From Arabidopsis thaliana (taxonomy: Eukaryota > Streptophyta > Magnoliopsida > Brassicales > Brassicaceae): 64,000 bases of DNA. A program made the translations under genes and the position numbers. The stretch lies in assembly GCF_000001735.4 (NCBI RefSeq), contig NC_003074.8:7936101-8000100 (forward strand), read 5' to 3'. A model generated the notes under the pieces. The model was not told where the DNA came from. It did no database searches and worked only from the letters and a program-made list of their open reading frames with translations. Shown piece after piece: positions 10,552-21,505 of this stretch (positions are counted from its first letter, which is position 1; each line of letters opens with the position of its first letter).

Positions 10552-12858
10552 ATGAATGGTGAAGAAAGCTTTGTAGAAGATTGCTCTGTTTTTGTTGAGA
10601 TTGATCCTTCTGGAAGATATGGAAGAGTAATGTTTCTTCTCAATCAAAAGATTTTGACTTTTGGTTTACCTAAAACATGATTTTGATTTGTTGTTGTTTG
10701 TGTAGTACGATGAAATACTTGGCAAAGGAGCTTCAAAGACAGTGTAATTGCATTCATCTTCTATCTTTCTCTTTCTTTAAAAATTTACACTAAACAAAAA
10801 TAATCATTTTTTATTGTTTAATTAGTTTTTTTGGTTACTTTGTTGGTTTGGAATTGGTTACTTAATAATCCAAACACTGTTCTTTGGTTTTATGAAATTT
10901 CAGATACAGAGCATTTGATGAGTATGAAGGTATAGAAGTAGCATGGAACCAAGTAAAGCTTCGAAATTTCACAAGGAATCCTGAGGAATTAGAGAAGTTT
11001 TTCAGAGAGATTCATCTTCTCAAGACTTTGAATCATCAAAACATTATGAAATTCTACACTTCTTGGGTTGATACCAACAATTTATCAATCAATTTTGTCA
11101 CTGAACTCTTCACCTCTGGTACTCTCAGACAGTAAGCAAATTCAATCTTATGTCTCTATTACTTCTTTATGAACTCATGGGTACTTGAAAGTTCAAATCT
11201 TTTTCGATTTTTAGTTTTTTGCTCTGTTGTTTTGTTAGGTATAGGTTGAGACATAGAAGAGTGAATATTAGAGCAGTGAAGCAATGGTGCAAGCAGATTT
11301 TAAAAGGGCTTCTTTATTTACATAGTCGTTCTCCACCAATTATACATAGAGATCTCAAATGTGATAACATTTTCATCAATGGAAACCAAGGTGAAGTCAA
11401 GATCGGTGACCTTGGACTCGCTGCGATTCTTCGTAAATCACATGCCGTTCGTTGCGTTGGTACTTCAAAACCTTCACATCATTGGAACTTTATTGCTTTA
11501 ATTATGTTTTTTACAACTTTGGACCTACCTTTACTATGTTTATGTGTTGTTAAAGGAACCCCTGAGTTTATGGCTCCAGAAGTGTATGATGAGGAATATA
11601 ATGAGTTGGTTGATGTATATGCTTTTGGCATGTGTGTGTTGGAGATGGTTACTTTTGATTATCCTTACAGTGAATGTACTCACCCGGCACAAATCTACAA
11701 GAAAGTTACCTCGGTAAATTATCTTGGACTTGCTTGTTCTTGAAGCTAATTTGAGGTCAAGTCTTGTTTTACTTACATTCTTCATTTCAGGGGAAAAAGC
11801 CTGAAGCTTTTTACTTAGTGAAGGATCCTGAGGTTCGTGAGTTTGTTGAGAAGTGTTTAGCTAACGTGACGTGTAGGCTAACGGCATTGGAGCTTTTACA
11901 AGACCCTTTTCTACAAGATGATAATATGGATGGATTTGTTATGAGACCTATTGATTACTACAATGGTTATGATGAAACTGGTGTGTTCCTTAGACATCCT
12001 TTGATTGATGATCCTCTTTACCATGATCAGTTTGAGTCGTCACAGATATGTGAGATCGATCTTTTCGCTAACGATGATGAAGATCATGTCGACATTTCGA
12101 TTAAAGGGAAGAGAAACGGTGATGATGGGATATTCTTGAGACTTAGAATATCTGATGCTGAAGGTATAGTTTCAATCTTTTTCGATAGTTTTAAAATCAT
12201 CGGTCTTAAAAACGTAACACGCTTTCGAGTTTTGGGTAATGTAGGACGGATAAGGAACATTTACTTCCCGTTTGAGACGGCTATTGATACTGCATGGAGT
12301 GTAGCGGTTGAGATGGTGTCAGAGCTCGACATAACGAATCAAGATGTTGCGAAAATCGCGGAGATGATCGATGCAGAGATTGCTGCATTGGTGCCTGATT
12401 GGAAAAATGATACAGAAAGTTCCCAAAATGTAAACAACAACAAGAACAACAACACTGCAGGATTCTGTGGAGAGTGTGCTTCAAACGGGTATATACAAGA
12501 GACTGTATCATCAGGAGAAAAATCTCATCATAATCATCATGAGTTCGATAGTTCTGAAGACAAGAGCTGTTCTTCGGTTCACGGTAGGTTTGCGGATATG
12601 TGGGGTTTGCGAGAATCATATTCTGATGATGGAGAAAAACAGAGCTCAAGGAAGGTTAGAAGTGGACGGTGGTCGGAGAATGAGATGAGACGAGAACTGA
12701 GATGGCTTAAGGCAAGGCACAAGATTCAACTTATGAAAATGAGAGGTCAAACGATCTGCGAGACACCGATAGAGATCTCTCTTACACCGGGAACTTCAGT
12801 TTCGTTACCTCTTCTTTACAGGGCTATATCACTTCCTGTGGATGCCGTGGATATGTGA
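10552..12858 (+). CDS. WNK2: WNK (With No Lysine) serine/threonine kinase
   Basis: The exons are 10552-10626, 10706-10743, 10904-11131, 11239-11459, 11556-11713, 11791-12163 and 12245-12858, giving 568 residues, the length I recall for Arabidopsis WNK2. The kinase domain spans about residues 25-280. The glycine-loop region reads [12 protein letters not shown], and subdomain II is VAWNQV with no lysine, so the ATP lysine is the one in the loop, the hallmark of WNKs. Also visible are HRDLKCDN (catalytic loop), DLGL in place of DFG, and [13 protein letters not shown]-type autoinhibitory region follows (ISIKGKR, then IFLRLRI, then [17 protein letters not shown]). The C-terminal part is Asn-rich and basic. 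The family phosphorylates regulators in circadian, flowering and osmotic responses. The last intron, 12164-12244, is 81 nt and stop-free in frame, so its retention would add 27 residues. The 3' end converges on the F-box gene. Confidence 0.93.
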
Positions 12859-13015
12859 CATTATTGTAAAGTCTGATGATAGTTATCACTTATATTTGTA
12901 TGTTTCGACATTTTTAACTTTTGTTAAGTTAAAAGTTAATGACATAGTGTACTTTATTTAAAGAGAAGAAGAGTAAACGAAAAACATAAATTAGGCATTG
13001 TAAATTGTGGACTAA

Positions 13016-14302
13016 TCATCTAGGTTTTTTCCTTGATGGCACATATCTCCCATAGACTACATATGTCTCTTCATGTGCAATAAGTCTAGATATGTTTTCA
13101 TCATCACATCGACGTTTTTCTAGACTGCTTTCTTGTTTCCTTTGGCATCCTGGAGGTTGCTTGATTTGCACTAAACTTGGAACATAAGAGCACACAAATA
13201 GTGGGGAAAAGTGTTTGTCAACATCAACAGGTTGTCCTAGATGCAGTTCTTTAACGTTTCCAGCCTCTCCCACGATGTAAACTGTCTCGCGATTCATCGG
13301 TATATCAAAAATCATAGCAACTTTCTTTACCTCGTCAATGAAAAAACTCCCTTCCAGAAGGTCAACATACATATTCACTGTCAAGAACTTGCTCCACGAA
13401 ATCTTGTCAGTCTCAATCTTAGTCGTAATCCATACCTCAACAGTAGCATTGTTACAAAACAAAACCGCAAGCTTCTCTTCTCTAACACAAGATAGAGTCA
13501 CAAGGCTTCCGGACGTATATCTAACAAACGGCAAAGGCATAAGCGGACCAAATCTCTCACTTGTAAAATCAAAACAGATTATGTGATCAAGATCAACAAA
13601 CCAATTAGTGTTTGACTTCCTTCTTATAGCACACCAGTAAGTGTTTCCCTTGAGAGTAACACCACGGTTATAACAACCACGGGGAGGGAAATTTATAAAC
13701 CATTGTGGAGTAACGTCAAGAGTCGTCCACAAATCAGAGTCAAAATCGTAGATTTCATACCAAAAAGGGAAATCGAATGCACCATCTATAAACCTCAAGA
13801 TTTTGTGACTACGACTCTTATTATTGTATCCAAGAGCGTACACGTACATGTACCTGCCATAACAATTCTGTATCCGGGAAAAATATCTAGGTTCGATCCA
13901 CCTTGTTTGTCCCCAATACGGATTCCAAACAACAAGACTACACTTATCGTCTTCCAAGACGCATAGTAACAAACCCTCGCAGTGAAAGACTTGAGATATC
14001 TTGACTTGTTCTGAATCGTCGTATAGGCAAGTAAGTTTACCTCTTTGCTCTGCAGATGGATCAATGTCAATTCCATTGAAGAAGATGCTCATTGCAAACA
14101 GGTTTTTATCCATCAACACGATCATCCTAGACTCTCCTTCCTTTGCTGCTGCTTCTTCTTTCATAAAGCTCCGGTTTTTGAATAAAGAGTCCCAGTTTTT
14201 GCAAGTCAATCTCACTGCTCTCGTAGACTTTAATGGTACTCTAGAGATTATCTCATCTAATAACTCCGTTGGAAGATGAGAGATTGTCGTCGTCATAGTC
14301 AT
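13016..14302 (-). CDS. F-box protein with FBA-type associated domain
   Basis: A single exon of 428 residues, starting at the ATG at 14302; a second ATG lies two codons further in. The N-terminal F-box (about residues 9-46) is clear: LPTELLDEIISRVPLKSTRAV then CKNWDSLF. The rest matches the F-box-associated interaction domain type 1 seen in many Arabidopsis proteins: FHCEGLLLC, VVWNPYWGQTRWIEPR and YALGYNNKSRSHKILRF motifs, then a C-terminal beta-rich section. Such proteins are substrate receptors of SCF ubiquitin ligases; the F-box binds SKP1/ASK and the C-terminal domain selects targets. Target unknown. The gene is convergent with WNK2, with stops only ~157 bp apart, so the 3' UTRs may overlap. 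This family is large and fast-evolving, so orthology gives little guidance on function. Confidence 0.88.
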   Translation of the reverse strand: MTMTTTISHLPTELLDEIISRVPLKSTRAVRLTCKNWDSLFKNRSFMKEEAAAKEGESRMIVLMDKNLFAMSIFFNGIDIDPSAEQRGKLTCLYDDSEQVKISQVFHCEGLLLCVLEDDKCSLVVWNPYWGQTRWIEPRYFSRIQNCYGRYMYVYALGYNNKSRSHKILRFIDGAFDFPFWYEIYDFDSDLWTTLDVTPQWFINFPPRGCYNRGVTLKGNTYWCAIRRKSNTNWFVDLDHIICFDFTSERFGPLMPLPFVRYTSGSLVTLSCVREEKLAVLFCNNATVEVWITTKIETDKISWSKFLTVNMYVDLLEGSFFIDEVKKVAMIFDIPMNRETVYIVGEAGNVKELHLGQPVDVDKHFSPLFVCSYVPSLVQIKQPPGCQRKQESSLEKRRCDDENISRLIAHEETYVVYGRYVPSRKKPR

Positions 14303-15009
14303 TACAAGTTGCAACAAAGGTTTTCTCTTCCTTAGATCTGTTGTTGCGCGCGCCTATAGGAATCAAAGACACATAAAAGGTACCACGTAAACCTTTTAAT
14401 ATCGGTGAGACATCTAAATGGTAACCGCCTTGTACAAAAAAAAAAAAAAAAAGTTCTAAATGGTAACCAGAATCTAACTGATTTTTTTTGCTTAATTAAT
14501 CTAGCTCAAGTTTTAGTGATTTTTGTTGAAGATAACTGATTTTTTATTTTTTTTCATTGGTAACACTTAACAGCTGAATTAGTTTTACTGATTTTAGGCA
14601 AAATCTAGCAAAATAATTAAGACTTTAACTGAAAATATCTTCAAATAATTATGAATATTAATAAAATAACTAAACAATATCTAAATAAAATAGATAAAGT
14701 TATCCAATAGTCTAATTAAGTCTTGTACTAATTAATAAATACTAATATAAACTAATATTATATAAATTAATTAATTATCTAGTCAATGTATGGTTTGGTC
14801 TTAGTTGATGCATGGTTGATGTCTTGGACCGGTTATAATAACCAAACTAAATCAAAATTTCAGTTACTTAACCGAAAGTAGTCAAATTATTTGTCGGTTA
14901 TAATGTACCGGTTCGGTTCGGTTATAAGTAAGATTCTGCATTAGCTCGAGATTCCATTAGCTCAAGGAGAATCAAAGCGTCGTCTCTTGTTCCTTCCGCT
15001 GCCAACAAA
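14303..15009. promoter_or_regulatory. Divergent promoter region, F-box and HISN5A
   Basis: A 707-bp AT-rich spacer between divergently transcribed genes. It contains an A17 run near 14437 and, at 14826-14920, repeated ACCGGTT / CGGTTCGGTT / GGTTATAA motifs of a kind scattered through Arabidopsis intergenic DNA. No gene seen. Confidence 0.4.
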
Positions 15010-16753
15010 ATGGAGCTGTCGTCTGCGTCCGCCATATTAAGCCACTCCTCCTCCGCCGCTCAGCTTCTCAGACCTAAGCTCGGGTTTATTGATTTGCTTC
15101 CTCGTCGAGCGATGATCGTTTCTTCTCCTTCTTCTTCGCTTCCTCGATTTTTGCGGATGGAATCTCAATCTCAGCTTCGCCAATCTATCTCTTGCTCTGC
15201 TTCTTCTTCTTCTTCTATGGCATTAGGTCAGTTTTGGGTCTAGACATGGCTGAGATTAAGCTCATTTCATGATTGATATTATTTCTGTTCACTCAAAAAG
15301 TCGTCGTTTTTAATCTCAATCAGGTAGAATTGGAGAAGTAAAGAGAGTAACAAAGGAAACGAATGTTTCAGTGAAGATTAATTTGGATGGTACTGGAGTT
15401 GCAGATAGTTCTAGTGGAATTCCTTTCCTTGACCATATGTTAGATGTAAAGTCTTTGCCTTTAAACCTTTTTGTCATGTATTTTTGATTTCTTCAGTTTC
15501 CATTGGAAGAGAGCTTAACACAGACTTTTTAATTTAAGGATCTTGTTTTGATTCATTATTGGAATGTTGACTGATTGATGTTTTTATGGTTTCACTCTTT
15601 GTCTGTCTTGGTTTAGCAACTTGCTTCGCATGGCTTGTTTGATGTGCACGTTAGAGCTACTGGTGATGTTCACATTGATGATCATCACACTAATGAAGAT
15701 ATAGCTCTTGCCATTGGAACTGTAAGTCTTACTGTCTTTCGTTTTGCCAGCTTCTTTTCTCTGTTTTCAGTCATGCTCTTATGAGACCTATGAGCAACAG
15801 TGCGTTGTCTTTTCCTACGGAAATTGTGTTGTGATGAAATCCCTGTGTATTTGTTTCTTTTCTAGGCTCTATTAAAGGCTCTTGGTGAGCGTAAAGGGAT
15901 TAACCGGTTTGGTGACTTCACAGCTCCTCTAGATGAAGCGCTTATACATGTTTCCTTGGTATAAAATTGTGAAACTTTTGCTTGCATCTGTGTTTATTCT
16001 CTCATTACTGGATATTTCTCTAGACTTTCTTGCTGCTTATAGTGAACAAAAACCTCTTGCAGGACTTGTCTGGTCGACCATATCTTGGTTACAACTTGGA
16101 GATACCAACTCAGAGAGTTGGAACATATGATACTCAGGTTCTCTCTTTGCTCCTGGAATTGTCTTCTTTTGGGTTTATCTGTGTTATTCGTTGTTTAGTA
16201 ATCATTGAAAGTGTTGCCAAAAATTGTTTAACCTTTCGATTTGTAGTTGGTGGAGCACTTTTTCCAGTCGTTGGTGAATACTTCTGGTATGACTCTTCAC
16301 ATCCGGCAGGTACTTTGTGATTCAAATCTTCCAAAAGCTAACAAAATCATGCAGTTTCATGAGTTTCTTCTATCCTCTGTCTGTGGACCATTTCATAACA
16401 GTTTTAATATTTGTTTGTTACAACAGCTCGCTGGTGAAAACTCTCATCACATAATAGAGGCGACGTTTAAGGCGTTTGCCAGAGCTCTACGACAAGCAAC
16501 AGAGACTGATCCACGCCGTGGTGGGACAATACCAAGGTTTGACTGATCCTCTTATCCTCCACTACATTCTACATACACTAAGTAAAGATAAATATCAGAT
16601 ATAACGCAAGATTCATTACATCAAAGAAATAGATAATCTTTTATGTCAAAACAAGCCAAATTATCTTGATGAATGTATATCATTGGAAAACGTGTTTGAT
16701 GTGTGATGGTTCATGGCATTTGCAGTTCAAAAGGAGTCTTATCACGGTCTTGA
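15010..16753 (+). CDS. HISN5A: Imidazoleglycerol-phosphate dehydratase, plastid
   Basis: Eight exons: 15010-15226, 15324-15445, 15617-15721, 15866-15958, 16063-16137, 16247-16309, 16427-16536 and 16726-16753, giving 270 residues. It dehydrates imidazoleglycerol phosphate to imidazoleacetol phosphate in histidine biosynthesis. The first ~70 residues are Ser/Ala/Arg-rich with almost no acidic residues, as in a chloroplast transit peptide. The mature enzyme starts near [16 protein letters not shown]. Manganese-binding and family signatures are present: [36 protein letters not shown] and [20 protein letters not shown]. The last exon supplies the conserved C-terminus SSKGVLSRS. Reading through the donor at 16537 instead gives a shorter protein ending PRFD at 16546, a plausible alternative isoform. 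Confidence 0.95.
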
Positions 16754-17354
16754 AAGCTAATCAAACACACAAGACAGTTCCCAGATTCACACTTCATCGT
16801 CGAGTTCATGAGCCATCGTCAATTCTCTTATGGTACCAAATGCCAAGCCTGTTGGATCTTGCTGTTCCATTCCATTACAGAAGCACAAAGAGCAAAATGT
16901 GAAAATAGATTAGAGATCACACAGTTCAGAAGATCATAGGCTCATCTTTATATTAATCTGTTGTTGCAGAGTGTATTAAACCTCTTACCATTGCTGTATC
17001 ATCATCAACTGAGAACTTACTGTGAGTTGAAGTGACTGTAATTTGCTTTAAATAGTCAACACTCCAATCTTGGCAACGACTGCGTTTGACTAAAAATAAA
17101 TAAACGTCTGCGTATTGATCTCTAAACGACACACAACGACGCCGTTTAAGAGATTCCAAAGAATGTTTCCCTCTTCCTTCGAGTTCAATGATTTGATTGA
17201 TCCAATCCCTAATCGCTCTCTATATACTCTTCCTCTTTGAAAAACCTTCCCTTTACGATTTCTCCATAGCAGACACAGATTCATACTCTGCGAATTGCTC
17301 AAGGTAGAAGAAGCAGATTCACGATCCCAATTCCCCTATTAACGGCCATTGAAG
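16754..17354. promoter_or_regulatory. HISN5A 3' flank and XS-gene promoter
   Basis: Tandem-gene spacer of about 600 bp. The proximal part is probably HISN5A 3' UTR. Before the next ATG are AACGACGCCGTTT near 17136 and a TATATACTCTTCCTC stretch near 17220. No separate gene seen. Confidence 0.4.
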
Positions 17355-20300
17355 ATGGTCGGGAGCAACAACAACGCCAAGTCATCGACGAACAAGCCTC
17401 CAGCAACTTCCATCCCCACCGCTGCAGCTTCATCTTCACAGAACCATAAACCTCGTGTGAATTCAACTAACAACGATGGTGGAATCAGTAACAACAACAA
17501 CAACAACAAGAAAGAAAGCAAGCCGATGATGATAGGTGTCCAGAAAACCGCCGATAAGAAACCACTGAAGCCTAATCCATCTCCTAAGCTAGCTCCGATC
17601 CCGAAACAATCTAATCCGAATCATCAAAATCAAACGGGTCCATCATCTTCACGACCAATGGCTCCGTTTCCTTTCCCTGATTCATCTCCCGCGCTAGGTC
17701 CTCCTCCTCAACCGACTTATGGATTCCATATGTTAGAGCGTCGCACAATTGTTCTCGCTGATGGTAGTGTCCGTTCCTACTTCGCTCTTCCTCCTAATTA
17801 CATGGATTTTCCTCCTCAGAGTCGATTAGCTGGACCGGTATTTGGGAGATTCCCTCCTTTTTACCCGGAAGAGTTTCGAGATCAGCGGATGAAACGGAAG
17901 TATCCAGGTGAAGAAGAGATTGATAGGAGAGATGAGAGAGCTGAGATGATGAGACAGAGACAGCAGTTTATGCAGTATGCGAATCCTAATGATCACTCAT
18001 TTATGGCTGGTACGAGTAGGGATGTTGGAGAGGATGTTAGAGCTGCTAAGCATATGAGGGTAGGATCAAGTAGGCATGACAATGGAGGTTTCCAGGTTGA
18101 CCAGGTTGCTCTAAAGAAATCGTTTTTGGGTTTTGTTAAGCGAGTTTTCGAGGATCCGATGGAGAAGAAGAACTACTTGGAGAACGGGAGAAAAGGGCGG
18201 CTTCAGTGTCTCGTTTGTGGCAGGTTTGATGGCTTTCAATCTGACTTTTGTGTTTGTTTTTTGGTTCAGTTTAGTTTGCTTGTGTTGGAGACGCTAGTTG
18301 CCTTGTTTTTGATTGTTGTTTTAATTAGTCTTATATGTCTTAGAACGCTAAATGAACATGAAGAAGGTAAGAGAGAACACTAATATACGTTGGAATAATT
18401 ATTGTACATTTGTATGATTAGTATGTTAATTGTTCACAGTATTGAATTTATCTTGATAGTGGTTGTTGTTTTAGCAATAGTGTTCAATTTGTTATGAGCT
18501 GCTGAATGGTGTTTGCTTTCCATTGATTGTGTTCCTCTTTTACGATGTATTTATCATTACTGGAATTCTTTCTTTAGTAATGTGCTAACTTCCATATACT
18601 TTTATAGATTAGGCATGTGTGATGACTGCCTGTCGATAAGCCTAGATTATTGAAGTTGTTTACTTAGATATTAGGTATCATTCAACTTAGTTGAGTTAGT
18701 TCTCATTTTCTTTCTACCTACTGCTTCTGTGCTACTCTTTTGCAGTTACTTTTTTGGCTGGCCTTAGAACAGCAAAGGTTGTGGGTTTTTATACTGCAGC
18801 CTGCAGGCATTACGCTTAGATTCTATTCTGATCCATAATAGTTTTTTTTTTTTTGGAACTAATCTTGCATCTCAATAGTTTTAAACTTTTTTTAATCTTT
18901 GGTCCACAGCTTATTAAATCTTTCTCGGTATCTCTCGACTCAAACTATTAGCCCTTGCCTTATGCATGCATATTCTTTTCTTTCTGAATTTAATATAATG
19001 GTAGTTTTTCGCAACTGTTTAGATTTAGCTTGCTGATATTTCTTTGTTAATTGGTTTTTGATGGTCATATATCTTGCTTACTGTTTATTCGTCTTAGGAT
19101 TACTCTTATTTGAATTGATTATCAGATAGGTAGTTGCATTTCAGTTTTTCGAATCATCGTTCTGTTCTTTGGTATTTGTGGGTGACCTTCAAATCAGCTC
19201 TCAATTATCAGTAGTAACCCAACGAGTTGGCATTTTTTCCCCCGTTTTAATCTACTTGCTTATGGTCAGATCATGAAGTCTGCACCATGCATTTGGTATT
19301 GGGCGTGTGCTTAGCATTCTTTGCTTGTCCTCAGTGCTCGTGCTTGTGATTTGTGGAACTTTCTTCTTGAATACAGCATGTTAAGTTGATCGACTTCATA
19401 TTCATAACTCTATAGGGAATTGAGATATCTAACTCTATCTTTCTTTGTTCTAACTTGCTGATTAGATGGAGGTTGACAATTAATTTGGCATGATGAGTAA
19501 ATGGTCAATTTGATGACCATTTCAATCAGTGTTAAGGGCTAAGTTAGTAGGCTTTAGTAGCAACTAATCTTTTTTTGAATGCTCTTTTATGTCACGGAAT
19601 AGGCTTGTTTTGGATGTAGAAAGCTTACGATGAAGTTCTCTAATTCCTTTGCTATCATCTTCATTCTTTAACATTATTCAACTCTTCTGCTATGTTATGA
19701 TGGTACTCCTCATAATTGCGCAGAGGTTTATGTGTGTTTTTCTTTATGTTTATATGTTATCCGTGCATCACTTATTACCCCTAGTCTTAGCTTAATTTTA
19801 GAATTTGGTTATTCCATCTACATTTGATTCTTGTTGGTTGCCAAGCTGATATGTGGATGTGTCTTTCATATTCAATCATTTTAGTGTGTATATTCATTAG
19901 TCTTGGTGTCCACATTGAAGAGTCTTTACTTCATGATTCTGATTTGCTTGAGTTTAAATACCTTAGAGTATTTTATACGGTATTTGTGTGGTAAATCTGA
20001 ATGAGTGTTTCCAATTCGACTTGTGCTAAAACACAGGTCTTCTAAAGATGTCCAGGATACACATAGTTTGGTAATGCACACATACTGTTCTGATGATTCT
20101 AGCTCACGCGTGCATCATTTAGGCCTACACAAAGCTCTCTGTGTATTGATGGGATGGAATTTCTCAAAGGCTCCTGATAATTCAAAGGCATACCAGAATC
20201 TACCTGCTGATGAGGCAGCAATCAACCAAGCCCAGCTAATTATTTGGCCACCTCATGTTATTGTTCAGAATACCAGTACAGGGAAGGGAAAAGAAGGGCG

Positions 20301-21505
20301 CATGGAAGGCTTTGGAAACAAAACAATGGATAACAGAATTAGAGGTATAACATGCGGCCTTTCACTCCTTATTCTTGCGTTTACATACCTGGGCAGAACC
20401 ATCTGGAACAGTTCATGAATCTTGCATTGGTTAATCCGCACATTAGGATTCTCTTCTCTCTTTTCCTTTTTTCTTCCCTCCATATTAGAGATGTGCTTGG
20501 AAAGTACTAAAGCAGGTTATCTTAATCAATTGGATTTAGACCCAGAGCCTTAGAGATGATTCCCGTATACAATGGCCATAATGATGTCGCATGTCTTTGT
20601 TATCCCTGACTTTGTGCCACAATAATCATCTCCTTATCTTTTAGAAGAAAGGTCACGGTCCAAATCCCTCTCTTTGTTTTGCTATCACTAGAAGGATGGC
20701 CCAACAGGTGTTTTAAAGTAAGACTCTGGAAACTAACATGATTCAATTATCATCTGACATAGCTTCTCAGGAAAAACCTTCACTATACTTAGACCCCTGC
20801 CCGTTTCTCTCCCATGTTTCTCTGTGATTTTGTAAATTTAAAATTGCTATGACTTAGCATAGAATAATTTATAACTCTGGTTTGAGCTCTGATTTCAATA
20901 CCTTACAATATCAGAATCTAGGCAACAGTGGTGGTCTAAGAAGTATATAAGCTTCTTTAACATAACTTTGTTGGGCCACCATCTTCTCTGGTCTTTTCTC
21001 TAGGAATCTCAGCTTCTATTTTTAGAACTTGTGGTTAGGCTAATGATGGGTGTGCAAGTACATGTATCTAGTTATTAGCCTATATCGTGTAACAACACTC
21101 AATGACACATTTTGTCTGCCTTCATTTTGATTTCTATATATAATTACAGAACTAGGACTCACTGGTGGGAAATCGAAGTCGTTGTATGGAAGAGAGGGTC
21201 ATTTGGGAATTACCCTGTTCAAGTTTGCTGGAGACGATTCAGGGCTCAGGGATGCTATGAGAATGGCAGAATATTTTGAGAAGATAAACCGTGGGCGTAA
21301 GAGTTGGGGGAGGGTACAGCCACTCACTCCAAGCAAAGATGATGAGAAAAACCCTGGTCTTGTCGAGGTTGATGGGAGGACGGGAGAGAAAAAGAGGATC
21401 TTTTATGGTTATCTCGCGACTGTAACGGACTTGGACAAAGTCGATGTGGAGACAAAGAAGAAAACCACAATCGAGAGCCTTAGAGAACTCACAAGAACAA
21501 AGTAA
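17355..21505 (+). CDS. XS-domain protein with N-terminal zinc-finger-like motif
   Basis: Three exons, 17355-18223, 20037-20344 and 21150-21505, give 510 residues. Start is the ATG at 17355 (MVGSNNNAKSS). Residues 1-130 are low-complexity Asn/Ser/Pro-rich, followed by an MLERRTIVLADGSVRSYFALPP segment and a charged region. At the first splice junction is LQCLVCGRSSKDVQDTHSLVMHTYC, a CxxC...H...H arrangement like the zf-XS finger. The XS domain follows (from about LHKALCVLMGWNFSKAPDNS, through LIIWPPHVIVQNT, to GHLGITLFKFAGD and AEYFEKINRGRKSW). XS is an RNA-binding fold known from rice X1 and SGS3. Unlike SGS3 there is no long C-terminal coiled coil. A role in RNA metabolism is inferred. Intron 1 (1,813 bp) is unusually long for this genome. 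Confidence 0.88.
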
